Source: UBA8079 sp049601915
GTDB taxonomy: Bacteria > Pseudomonadota > Alphaproteobacteria > UBA6615
DNA: 64,000 nt
NCBI GenBank assembly: GCA_049601915.1
Contig: JBMYRB010000002.1
Coordinates: 496,001-560,000, forward strand
Direction of reading: 5' to 3'
Shown here: positions 15,684 to 22,890 of the stretch, one piece after another
How positions within the stretch are numbered: position 1 is the first letter of the stretch
How the letters are laid out: every line of letters begins with the position of its first letter
The notes under the pieces: model-generated
The model's database searches: none
Seen by the model: the letters and a program-made list of their open reading frames with translations, nothing else
Told to the model about the DNA's origin: nothing
Translations under genes and position numbers: made by a program

Positions 15684-16289
15684 ATGCCGATATACTTCTT
15701 CTATTGCCGCGACAAACCGGATACGCGCTACCTCCGCAAGGCGGTTGTCGAGGAGCATTGGGTGTTCATGGACGGGTATGCGGACCAGATGGTAGCACGT
15801 GGCCCGAGCTTGGCCGACGATGGCGAGACACCGACCGGTAGCATGCATATGGTCGAGCTTCCGGACATGGAAGCAGCCCGGGTGTTCGCCTATGAGGGGC
15901 CATATGCGAAGGCCGGCGTGTTCGCCGATATCATCGTACGTCGTTGGCGCAATGCACTTGGGCGCACGATGTGGGATTTCGAGGGTGACCCGGACAACAA
16001 TCAGCGTTTCCTGCTGATCGGTCACGGGCGACCGGACACGACCGAAGAGCGTGACAGCCTGCTCGATGCCCATCGTGAATACTTTATCGATGGCGGGTAT
16101 CTGCCGCGGTTTATCGAGCGTGGGCCGCTCTACAACGACGATGAAAGTGAATGGGTTGGGAGCGCCATGCTGATCGAATTGCCCGATCGCGGCGCGGTCG
16201 AGGAAATGCTCGAAAACGAGCCATACTGCAAGGCAGGTCTCTACACGAGCATCGACATTCATCGCTGGCGGTTCGGCGGGCGCCACTAG
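15684..16289 (+). CDS. Protein with two tandem YCII-related domains
   Basis: The 201-residue protein contains two copies of the ferredoxin-like YCII (YciI/DGPF) fold. In the first copy (about 1-95) the segments VVEEHWVFMD, ARGPSLADDGETPTGSMHMVELPD and GPYAKAGVF are seen; in the second (about 106-201) LLDAHREYF, ERGPLYNDDESEWVGSAMLIELPD and EPYCKAGLY. The repeated H...GP...D pattern suggests an internal duplication in which both putative active sites remain. Most YCII proteins have one domain of about 95-100 residues and unknown biochemical role. Co-transcribed with the cupin gene. Confidence 0.8.
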   Translation: MPIYFFYCRDKPDTRYLRKAVVEEHWVFMDGYADQMVARGPSLADDGETPTGSMHMVELPDMEAARVFAYEGPYAKAGVFADIIVRRWRNALGRTMWDFEGDPDNNQRFLLIGHGRPDTTEERDSLLDAHREYFIDGGYLPRFIERGPLYNDDESEWVGSAMLIELPDRGAVEEMLENEPYCKAGLYTSIDIHRWRFGGRH

Positions 16290-16328
16290 TTCCAAGGCCT
16301 GCGCTGGCGACGGGCTATTGACGAACCG

Positions 16329-16357
16329 TTGCGCCGCACGCGCGGGCGGCTTACATA
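16329..16357 (+). promoter_or_regulatory. Weak candidate promoter of ettA
   Basis: TTGCGC (16329-16334) and TACATA (16352-16357) are 17 bases apart, 38 bases upstream of the GTG start. The -35 matches only the TTG core. Confidence 0.3.
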
Positions 16358-16394
16358 GACGCCCGACTGCCAACAACCTGTTGAGAGCGCACCC

Positions 16395-18074
16395 GTGAAC
16401 ACCCCGCAGTATGTCTATGTCATGAAGGGCCTGACCAAGGCCTTTCCCGGCGGCCGCAAGGTCGTCGAAGATGTCTGGCTGAGCTTCCTGCCCGGCGCCA
16501 AGATCGGTGTCCTGGGACTGAACGGCTCCGGTAAATCCACCCTGCTCAAGATCATGGCCGGCCTCGATAGCGAGTATCAAGGTGAAGCCTGGGCCGCCGA
16601 TGGGTTGAAGGTCGGATTTCTGACCCAGGAACCCGATCTCGATCCCTACAAGGATGTGATGGGTAATGTCATGGAAGGCGTCGCCGAGACCAAGGCTTTG
16701 CTCGACCGTTTCAACGAAGTGAGCATGCGCTTTGGCGAGGACCTCACCCCCGAGGAGATGGATGCGCTGATCGCGGAACAGGCCGAGTTGCAGAACGAAA
16801 TCGACGCCAGCGATGCATGGGAGCTGGATCGCCAGATCGAGATCGCCATGGACGCACTTCGGTGCCCGCCCGGTGAGGCCGACGTCTCGAAACTTTCCGG
16901 CGGTGAGCGGCGCCGGGTGGCACTTTGCCGTCTGTTGCTGTCCCGGCCCGACATGCTTCTGCTCGACGAGCCAACGAACCATCTCGATGCGGAATCCGTC
17001 GCCTGGCTCGAGCGCTTTCTCGAGGATTATTCAGGCACCGTGGTCGCGGTGACCCATGATCGTTACTTCCTCGACAATGTCGCCGGCTGGATCCTCGAAC
17101 TGGATCGCGGCAAGGGGCTGCCGTTCGAAGGCAACTACAGCGCCTGGCTCGAGGCGAAAGAAAAACGCCTGGCACAGGAGGAGCGCGAGGAAACTTCGCG
17201 CCAGCGCACGATCAAACAGGAGCTGGAGTGGGTGCGACAAAGCCCCCGGGCTCGCCAGGCCAAGAGCAAGGCGCGTGTCGACGCCTATGAGAAGTTGGTT
17301 GCCGCCAGCCAAGACAAGGCACCTGAAAACCAGCAGATCACGATCCCGCCGGGCCCGCGTCTCGGCGACCTGGTGATCGAGGCGGAAGGTATTCGCAAGG
17401 GTTTTGGCAATCACCTGTTGATTGACGATTTGAGTTTCAAGATGCCGCCGGGCGCGATCGTCGGCGTCATCGGGCCGAACGGCGCGGGTAAAACAACGTT
17501 CTGCCGCATGGTGACATCGCAAGACACACCCGATTCAGGAGACTTTCGGATCGGCGATACCGTGGTGATGGGATATGTGGACCAGAGCCGCGACGCCCTG
17601 TCTGATGAAAAGACTGTTTGGGAGGAGATTTCCGACGGCATTGATGTAATCGAGCTCGGCAAACGAAATGTGCAGAGCCGCGCCTACGTCGCCGGGTTTA
17701 ATTTCAAGGGATCCGATCAGCAAAAACCGGTCGGCCAACTGTCAGGCGGCGAGCGCAACCGGGTGCATCTCGCGAAGGTTCTGAAGTCCGGCTCCAACTT
17801 CCTGATGCTGGATGAGCCGACAAACGATCTAGACGTCGATACGTTGCGTGCTCTCGAGGAGGCGTTGCTGGAATTCCCGGGGTGTGCGGTCGTCGTGAGC
17901 CATGACCGCTGGTTCCTCGACCGGATCGCGACGCATATCCTCGCATTCGAGGGTGATAGCGAGGTGGTGTGGTTCGAAGGCAACTACGACGCTTACACCG
18001 AAGACCTGAAGCGTCGGAAGGGCGCTGACGCAGACCAGCCCCACCGGATCAAGTACAAGCCGCTACAGCGTTAG
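16395..18074 (+). CDS. ettA: Energy-dependent translational throttle protein, ABC-F ATPase
   Basis: The 559-residue soluble protein has two ABC cassettes (Walker A GLNGSGKST near residue 46 and GPNGAGKTT near 360; signature motifs LSGGERRRVALCRLLL and LSGGERNRVHLAKVL) joined by the charged ABC-F linker (about 240-305). Length and the start MNTPQYVYVMKGLTKAFPGG identify the EttA subgroup, which binds the ribosomal E site and gates elongation according to ATP/ADP ratio. There is no membrane domain. The start codon is GTG. It converges with mlaC, 12 bases away. Confidence 0.95.
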   Translation: MNTPQYVYVMKGLTKAFPGGRKVVEDVWLSFLPGAKIGVLGLNGSGKSTLLKIMAGLDSEYQGEAWAADGLKVGFLTQEPDLDPYKDVMGNVMEGVAETKALLDRFNEVSMRFGEDLTPEEMDALIAEQAELQNEIDASDAWELDRQIEIAMDALRCPPGEADVSKLSGGERRRVALCRLLLSRPDMLLLDEPTNHLDAESVAWLERFLEDYSGTVVAVTHDRYFLDNVAGWILELDRGKGLPFEGNYSAWLEAKEKRLAQEEREETSRQRTIKQELEWVRQSPRARQAKSKARVDAYEKLVAASQDKAPENQQITIPPGPRLGDLVIEAEGIRKGFGNHLLIDDLSFKMPPGAIVGVIGPNGAGKTTFCRMVTSQDTPDSGDFRIGDTVVMGYVDQSRDALSDEKTVWEEISDGIDVIELGKRNVQSRAYVAGFNFKGSDQQKPVGQLSGGERNRVHLAKVLKSGSNFLMLDEPTNDLDVDTLRALEEALLEFPGCAVVVSHDRWFLDRIATHILAFEGDSEVVWFEGNYDAYTEDLKRRKGADADQPHRIKYKPLQR

Positions 18075-18086
18075 CCGGGCCGGCGA

Positions 18087-18710
18087 TTACAGATCGCGTT
18101 TGTTGCGAAGCTTGTCGATGATGGCGGAGAGTCTCCGCCCATTGTTGCTGGCGTGCGATACGAAATCATCGCGTTGCGTTGTCGCCAGACTGAGCCCGTT
18201 GACTTTGATATCCGTGATCTTGATGACATCACCTAGGCTTGCCACGCGCCATTCGATCGTGATCGAGTTGGTCGGACTCGTGACGAGGTCTGTTTTTACG
18301 ATCGCCACTGATTCCGGAGAGTCCGGGTCAGTTTCGTCGTTGGCTCCGAGGACTTCCAGGCGCTGACCGTTGTACTGAGAGAACAGCCGGTCGGCCCATT
18401 CGTTGACGATGACATCTTCGAACAGCACGAGATATTCCTCGCGTTCCTCCTTCGATGCAGTTCTCCAATAGCGGCCCGTGACGAACCGCGCGATGCTTGA
18501 GACCGCAAAACCTTTCCGGAATAGCGCCCTGAAGTTCTCTGTGCGTTGTTCCGGGGTTATCGAGGTGTCGGTGATGTTTTCAACGGCCTCATTCGCCAGA
18601 TCGCGAACCAAGGTCGTTGATTTTTCGATATGTCCATCGGCCTGCGCCAGCGATGCGCCGTTGGTTATTACGAGGACAAGGACGAACGCCGAAAATAGAC
18701 GCGCGATCAT
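18087..18710 (-). CDS. mlaC: MlaC-like periplasmic phospholipid-binding protein
   Basis: A 207-residue Ttg2D/MlaC protein with a signal peptide (MIARLFSAFVLVLVITNGASLAQA). Family features are FRALFRKGFAVSSIARFVTGRYWRTAS, DVIKITDIKVNGLSLATTQRDDF and the C-terminal helix. MlaC shuttles phospholipids between the outer-membrane MlaA-porin complex and the inner-membrane MlaFEDB transporter. Encoded 11 bases downstream of mlaA in one operon; the inner-membrane components are not in the window. Confidence 0.92.
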   Translation of the reverse strand: MIARLFSAFVLVLVITNGASLAQADGHIEKSTTLVRDLANEAVENITDTSITPEQRTENFRALFRKGFAVSSIARFVTGRYWRTASKEEREEYLVLFEDVIVNEWADRLFSQYNGQRLEVLGANDETDPDSPESVAIVKTDLVTSPTNSITIEWRVASLGDVIKITDIKVNGLSLATTQRDDFVSHASNNGRRLSAIIDKLRNKRDL

Positions 18711-18721
18711 GGGGTCTGGCC

Positions 18722-19516
18722 CTACTTGCCTGATGCGGTTTCTTTGGGTTCCGCTTTTTCCTCGAGGTCCAACCCGAGCGTGGGCGCGGGCTGAACCGGA
18801 ACCGATCCACCGTTCTGAACCTGAGCCTCACGCTGCTGGCGGTGCAAGCTGCGTACAGCCGCATAATAGTCGAGCGAGTTACGCTGCAGGTCACGGACCT
18901 GGTCAACGTTGTTGGAGCGAACGACAACCGCGTTGCCGACAGCACGACCGACAGTCACGGGCGTTTCCGTGACCCAGCCTAGCGGATCGAAAAAGAAGTC
19001 ACCGATTGCGCCGAAGGTGCCGCGGACCGAAGACGGTCCGAGCAACGGCAGCATGACATAGGGGCCAGGCTCGAAGCCCCAGACAGCGAGCGTCTGGCCA
19101 GTGTCTTCGTATACGGGTTCCTGGTCGGGCATCGTATTGCCGAGGAGGAATGTCGGGAGTGCGGTGAAGAAGCGCGTCGCCGCGAGATCTGCCCGATCCA
19201 AATCACCTTGCAGAAGCGAATACAGGAAGCTCATGGGCATGGAGAGATTGGTGATGAAGTTCTCGACCGGCGGTTTCAGTTCATCGGGAAACAGATCCCG
19301 GTAGGTGACGGCCGTAGGCTGCAGAACCAATTGGTCTACGGCAACATTCGCCGCGAAGATCAGACGGTTTGCCGGTTCGATGGGGTCATTTGCTTCTTCG
19401 AAAGCTGCCATGGCTTCCTTGTCGCCGGTTGGCGGAATCGCGCAAGCCGTCAGCGCGCCCATCAGCAGCGCCGCAAACAAGAACCGGGAAGGTCGTAGGT
19501 CAGTAAGTGTTTTCAA
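18722..19516 (-). CDS. mlaA: MlaA/VacJ lipoprotein, outer-membrane lipid asymmetry
   Basis: A VacJ-family lipoprotein: after a signal sequence (SRFLFAALLMGALTAC) the lipobox Cys is followed by EEANDPIEPANRLIF, the family hallmark NDPxExxNR, then DLADLAATRFF-type and GPYVMLPLLGPSSVRGTFG blocks. MlaA removes misplaced phospholipids from the outer leaflet. I place the start at a TTG (19516), because it gives a normal lipoprotein signal; the in-frame reading extends to 19597 but adds 27 residues unlike a signal sequence. The C-terminal tail is Pro/Glu/Lys-rich. Start confidence is low, identity high. Confidence 0.92.
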   Translation of the reverse strand: MKTLTDLRPSRFLFAALLMGALTACAIPPTGDKEAMAAFEEANDPIEPANRLIFAANVAVDQLVLQPTAVTYRDLFPDELKPPVENFITNLSMPMSFLYSLLQGDLDRADLAATRFFTALPTFLLGNTMPDQEPVYEDTGQTLAVWGFEPGPYVMLPLLGPSSVRGTFGAIGDFFFDPLGWVTETPVTVGRAVGNAVVVRSNNVDQVRDLQRNSLDYYAAVRSLHRQQREAQVQNGGSVPVQPAPTLGLDLEEKAEPKETASGK

Positions 19517-19931
19517 TATTATCTCTATTCCACATCGCAAGTTCGGCTCCCGTACCCAGGAAACACAGCCGATTGCGTGACCTGCACACAAAACCACCGC
19601 CTCATCATGCCCTGATGCCCTTGGAGAAACCTTAACGTGCCGCCCCGCGACAAGCTTTGGTCGGTTCGAGTGATGAATTTGCTACCACAGCCCTTGAAGC
19701 AGCGCCACAAGCCAAGCAATCGATCAAGATGGTGCCCAGAAAATTGTTGCAAAAAAGATACAGTTTGAAGCGACGAATCGGGCACAACCACGAGATCTCA
19801 CTCGCAAACATAAAGATATAAATATATGTTTATGTCAATTATCAATCGAATCTCTGATGGGCGAGGCGAGTCGCCCCGGTTCCGATCTTTTCAATCTTTC
19901 AACCAATTCTAGAAAGAACACGACAATCGTC
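19517..19931. other. 415-bp intergenic region between mlaA and the methionine operon
   Basis: No credible gene is seen. The sequence is clearly more AT-rich towards 19800-19850, where the candidate operator lies. It must contain the divergent promoters for mlaA and the ArsR-methyltransferase gene, but no convincing -35/-10 pair was recognised. An 88-codon reading frame on the minus strand (19525-19791) has no ribosome site or family features. Confidence 0.6.
19809..19834. promoter_or_regulatory. Imperfect 26-bp palindrome, probable operator of the ArsR-type SAM-cycle regulator
   Basis: The left half CATAAAGATATAA mirrors the right half ATATATGTTTATG, with 22 of 26 positions symmetric (mismatches at one inner position of each arm and at the centre). 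It is 98 bases before the regulator's preferred ATG. ArsR-family proteins bind AT-rich imperfect palindromes of this shape, and related regulators of the SAM cycle (SahR type) act on metF/metH/metE/ahcY/metK genes. Autoregulation of this operon is the natural inference. Confidence 0.62.
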
Positions 19932-20900
19932 ATGGACCAGGTTCTTGCAATCCTGCGTGCGGCCGGGGAACCAAGCCGTCTCCGAATTCTGGCCTTATGC
20001 GCCCAGGGCGATTTGACCGTCAGTGAATTGACGCGAATCCTTGGGCAGAGCCAGCCCAGCATCTCCCGCCACCTGAAGCTTTTGTGCGATGCCGGACTGT
20101 TGGAGCGGCTTCAGGAGGGCAGCTGGGCGTTCTTTCATCTCGCGTCGGGCACGCCGACTGCGGATATTCTGAGGTTGTTGCTTGAAGAAATCGACGATGC
20201 AGACGGTTTCGTGGCGCGGGATCGGCAACGACTCTTGGACATCAAGGATGCGCGGGCAAAACGCGCCGAAGCCTATTTTCGAGAAGCCGCCGGTTCCTGG
20301 GACCAGATACGTGCATTGCATGTTGATGAGGGCGTGGTCGAGACGGCGATCGAGAATCTTCTTGCCGATGAAGGCCATGACACTTTGTTGGATATTGGGA
20401 CGGGGACGGGACGCATGCTGCAATTGCTGGGCAAACGTGCACGCGAGGCCGTGGGCGTCGACCAGTCGCGTGACATGCTTGCCGTGGCGCGCACCAATCT
20501 GTCCGAGCCGCAGTATCGCAATTGCAATGTGCGCCAGGCCGATATGTATCAGTTGCCGTTCGACGATCGGTCATTCGATTTCGTGATTTTGCACATGGTG
20601 CTGCATTTCGCCGACGAGCCTGGCGATGCGATCAAAGAAGCAGCGCGCGTCCTTAAGCCGGGCGGCACTCTCCTGGTGGTTGACTTCGCACCCCATGCCA
20701 TGGAGGAACTGCGCGACAATCACGCTCACCGGCGCCTCGGGTTTCGGACCGAAGAGGTCGACCGCTGGGCGGCAGAACAGGGTTTGCAGACGACCGACGT
20801 ACGCACCCTGCCGGGGAGTTCGCTCAACGTCATCATATGGAAAACCCGACGGCCTGCAGATGTGCAGGCCATCGATTCGCGCCCGCGCGCCAGCGCCTAG
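19932..20900 (+). CDS. ArsR-family regulator fused to a SAM-dependent methyltransferase domain (SahR-like)
   Basis: The 322-residue fusion protein has an N-terminal winged-helix ArsR domain (about 1-85; EPSRLRILALCAQGDLTVSEL and QSQPSISRHLKLLCDAGLL are the wing and recognition helix) and a C-terminal class I methyltransferase (about 110-300; LLDIGTGTGRMLQLLG is motif I, then QADMYQLPFDDRSFDFVILH). It is the first gene before metF-metH. I infer a sensor of SAM or S-adenosylhomocysteine that represses the operon; methyltransferase activity is unproven. The ATG at 19932 fits homologues; an in-frame ATG at 19857 would add 25 residues. Confidence 0.88.
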   Translation: MDQVLAILRAAGEPSRLRILALCAQGDLTVSELTRILGQSQPSISRHLKLLCDAGLLERLQEGSWAFFHLASGTPTADILRLLLEEIDDADGFVARDRQRLLDIKDARAKRAEAYFREAAGSWDQIRALHVDEGVVETAIENLLADEGHDTLLDIGTGTGRMLQLLGKRAREAVGVDQSRDMLAVARTNLSEPQYRNCNVRQADMYQLPFDDRSFDFVILHMVLHFADEPGDAIKEAARVLKPGGTLLVVDFAPHAMEELRDNHAHRRLGFRTEEVDRWAAEQGLQTTDVRTLPGSSLNVIIWKTRRPADVQAIDSRPRASA

Positions 20901-20908
20901 GAACAGTC

Positions 20909-21802
20909 ATGGCATCGGATACATCAAGCTTTGAAAAGGTTGTTGCGGGGCATCAGATTTCAGTCAGTTTCGAGTTTTTCCCGCCGAAGACGCCGGAGAT
21001 AGAAATGTCGCTGTGGGAGACCGTTTGTGATCTCGCGCCGATTGATCCGTCCTTCGTCTCGGTGACCTATGGCGCCGGCGGTTCGACGCGTGAGCGAACC
21101 CATGCGACCGTTTCGAGGATCGTCAACGAGGCGGGGCTGACGGTGGCGGCGCATCTGACCTGCGTGGCCGCGACGCGCGCGGAGATCGAAAGCGTCGCGC
21201 GCAATTACTGGGCTGCGGGTGTCCGACATATCGTTGCTCTTCGCGGGGATCCGCCGGAGGGCGAGGCGACCTACACACCGCACCCCGATGGCTTTGCCTA
21301 CGCCGCCGACCTTGTGGCGGGGCTTCAGTCGGTCGCGCCTTTCGAAATATCGGTGGCGGCGTATCCCGAGACCCACCCCGAGGCGCCCAGCGCGGCGTTC
21401 GATATCGACAATCTGAAGCGCAAGGCCGAGGCGGGCGCCACCCGCGCGATCACGCAGTTCTTTTTCGACAACGACGCGTTTCTGCGCTTCCGGGACGAGG
21501 TTGCCACGGCCGGGATCACTATCCCGGTGGTGCCGGGGATCATGCCGGTCGGCAACTTCAAGAGCATGACCCGGTTTGCCGCCATGTGTGGTACCAGCGT
21601 GCCGGCTTGGCTGGCCGAAGCGTTCGAGGGCCTCGACGACGACCCGGCGGGTCGGGTCGAGGTCGGGGAACGCCTCGCGAGTGAGCAGTGCCTCGAATTG
21701 CGGTCCCACGGGATCGAGAATTTCCATTTCTACACATTGAACCGTGCGGACATGACCCATGCGATTTGTCGCAACTTGGGCGTGGCCGAAGACGGCTCGT
21801 AG
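20909..21802 (+). CDS. metF: 5,10-methylenetetrahydrofolate reductase
   Basis: A 297-residue MetF with SVSFEFFPPKTPE (catalytic Glu in FEFFPP), SVTYGAGGSTRERT, HLTCV, VRHIVALRGDPP, AITQFFFDN and GIMPV, in family order. It is an FAD enzyme producing 5-methyl-THF, the methyl donor for the MetH encoded next. AGGA lies 8 bases before the ATG at 20909; upstream in-frame codons lie inside the regulator gene. Confidence 0.97.
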   Translation: MASDTSSFEKVVAGHQISVSFEFFPPKTPEIEMSLWETVCDLAPIDPSFVSVTYGAGGSTRERTHATVSRIVNEAGLTVAAHLTCVAATRAEIESVARNYWAAGVRHIVALRGDPPEGEATYTPHPDGFAYAADLVAGLQSVAPFEISVAAYPETHPEAPSAAFDIDNLKRKAEAGATRAITQFFFDNDAFLRFRDEVATAGITIPVVPGIMPVGNFKSMTRFAAMCGTSVPAWLAEAFEGLDDDPAGRVEVGERLASEQCLELRSHGIENFHFYTLNRADMTHAICRNLGVAEDGS

Positions 21803-21813
21803 CCAAAGCCGAC

Positions 21814-22890
21814 ATGATCCAGATGCGAAACAAGAAGGCGCTCGTCGACGAACTGGCTGAGCGCATCGTCGTCTTGGACGGTGCGATGGGGACCGAGATT
21901 CAGGCGTTGAATCTGGTCTCGGCTGACTATCATGGCAAGCATTTCGAAGGTCTTGGAAACGACCTGACGGGCAACAACGATATCCTCAACCTAACCGCGC
22001 CCGACGCCATCCGTAATGTTCATCTGAGCTTTCTGGCGGCGGGCGCCGACATCGTGGCGACCAACACATTCAACGCCACCACGATCTCCCAGGCCGACTA
22101 CGCAATGGAAGAGTATGTGGTCGAGATCAATTTCCAAGGGGCAAGACTGGCCCATGAGGCGTGTGACCAGGTGATGGAGAATGAACCCGGTCGAACCTGC
22201 TGGGTCGCCGGCGCCATCGGGCCGACCAACAAGACCACGTCGATTTCGCCGGACGTGAACGATCCCGGTTATAGGACGATCGATTTCGACACGCTCAAGG
22301 ATTCCTACAAACAGGCGGCCCGTGCGCTGCTGGTCGGCGGTGTCGATCTGTTCCTGATCGAGACGATCTTCGACACATTGAACGCGAAGGCCTGCATCTT
22401 CGGTCTCGAGGAATTGTTCGAGGAAACCGATGAACGCCGGCCCATTCTCATTTCCGGCACGATTACCGACCTGTCCGGCCGGACCCTGACAGGCCAGACA
22501 CCCGAGGCATTCTGGAACTCGGTCCGGCACGCAGACCCACTGACCATCGGGCTGAATTGCTCGATGGGCGCCGAGGGGATGCGGCCTTACCTCGTCGAGC
22601 TGTCGCGGATTGCGGATACCTTTATCTGTGCATATCCAAATGCCGGCCTGCCGAATGAATTCGGTGAGTATGACGAGCAGGCCGAGGAAACAGCCGTTTT
22701 CGTGGGCGAGTGGGCCCAGGAGGGCTTGTTAAACATCGTCGGCGGCTGCTGCGGCACGACGCCGGCGCATATCGCGGCGATCCGAAAGGCGGTCGATGGG
22801 CAGGCGCCACGCGTCGTGCCGAAGCGCGCGACGGCGATGCGCCTGTCCGGACTCGAACCGTTTACCCTCGCCACGGGAGCGTCGGTATGA
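21814..22890 (+). CDS. metH: Methionine synthase, homocysteine-binding subunit (split MetH, N-terminal part)
   Basis: The 358-residue protein corresponds to the homocysteine S-methyltransferase domain of MetH: VLDGAMGTEIQ, NDILNLTAPDAI, ADIVATNTFNAT, GAIGPTNKT, LIETIFDTLNAKA, GLNCSMG and IVGGCCGTTPAHI (the zinc Cys residues are Cys in GLNC and the CC pair). It ends where the folate-binding domain would start, and its TGA overlaps the ATG of the second part (ATGA). Split methionine synthases of this type are common in Alphaproteobacteria. The next ATG (21823) is an alternative start. Confidence 0.95.
   Translation: MIQMRNKKALVDELAERIVVLDGAMGTEIQALNLVSADYHGKHFEGLGNDLTGNNDILNLTAPDAIRNVHLSFLAAGADIVATNTFNATTISQADYAMEEYVVEINFQGARLAHEACDQVMENEPGRTCWVAGAIGPTNKTTSISPDVNDPGYRTIDFDTLKDSYKQAARALLVGGVDLFLIETIFDTLNAKACIFGLEELFEETDERRPILISGTITDLSGRTLTGQTPEAFWNSVRHADPLTIGLNCSMGAEGMRPYLVELSRIADTFICAYPNAGLPNEFGEYDEQAEETAVFVGEWAQEGLLNIVGGCCGTTPAHIAAIRKAVDGQAPRVVPKRATAMRLSGLEPFTLATGASV

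Noticed and set aside
14694..16982. A 762-codon open frame on the minus strand antisense to queG, the cupin, the YCII gene and ettA.
   Set aside because: It lies opposite four well-supported genes and shows no family motif; long antisense frames are expected at this GC content and codon bias.
19525..19791. An 88-codon minus-strand frame in the mlaA-arsR spacer.
   Set aside because: No ribosome site, no recognisable motif; its end overlaps the mlaA signal region.
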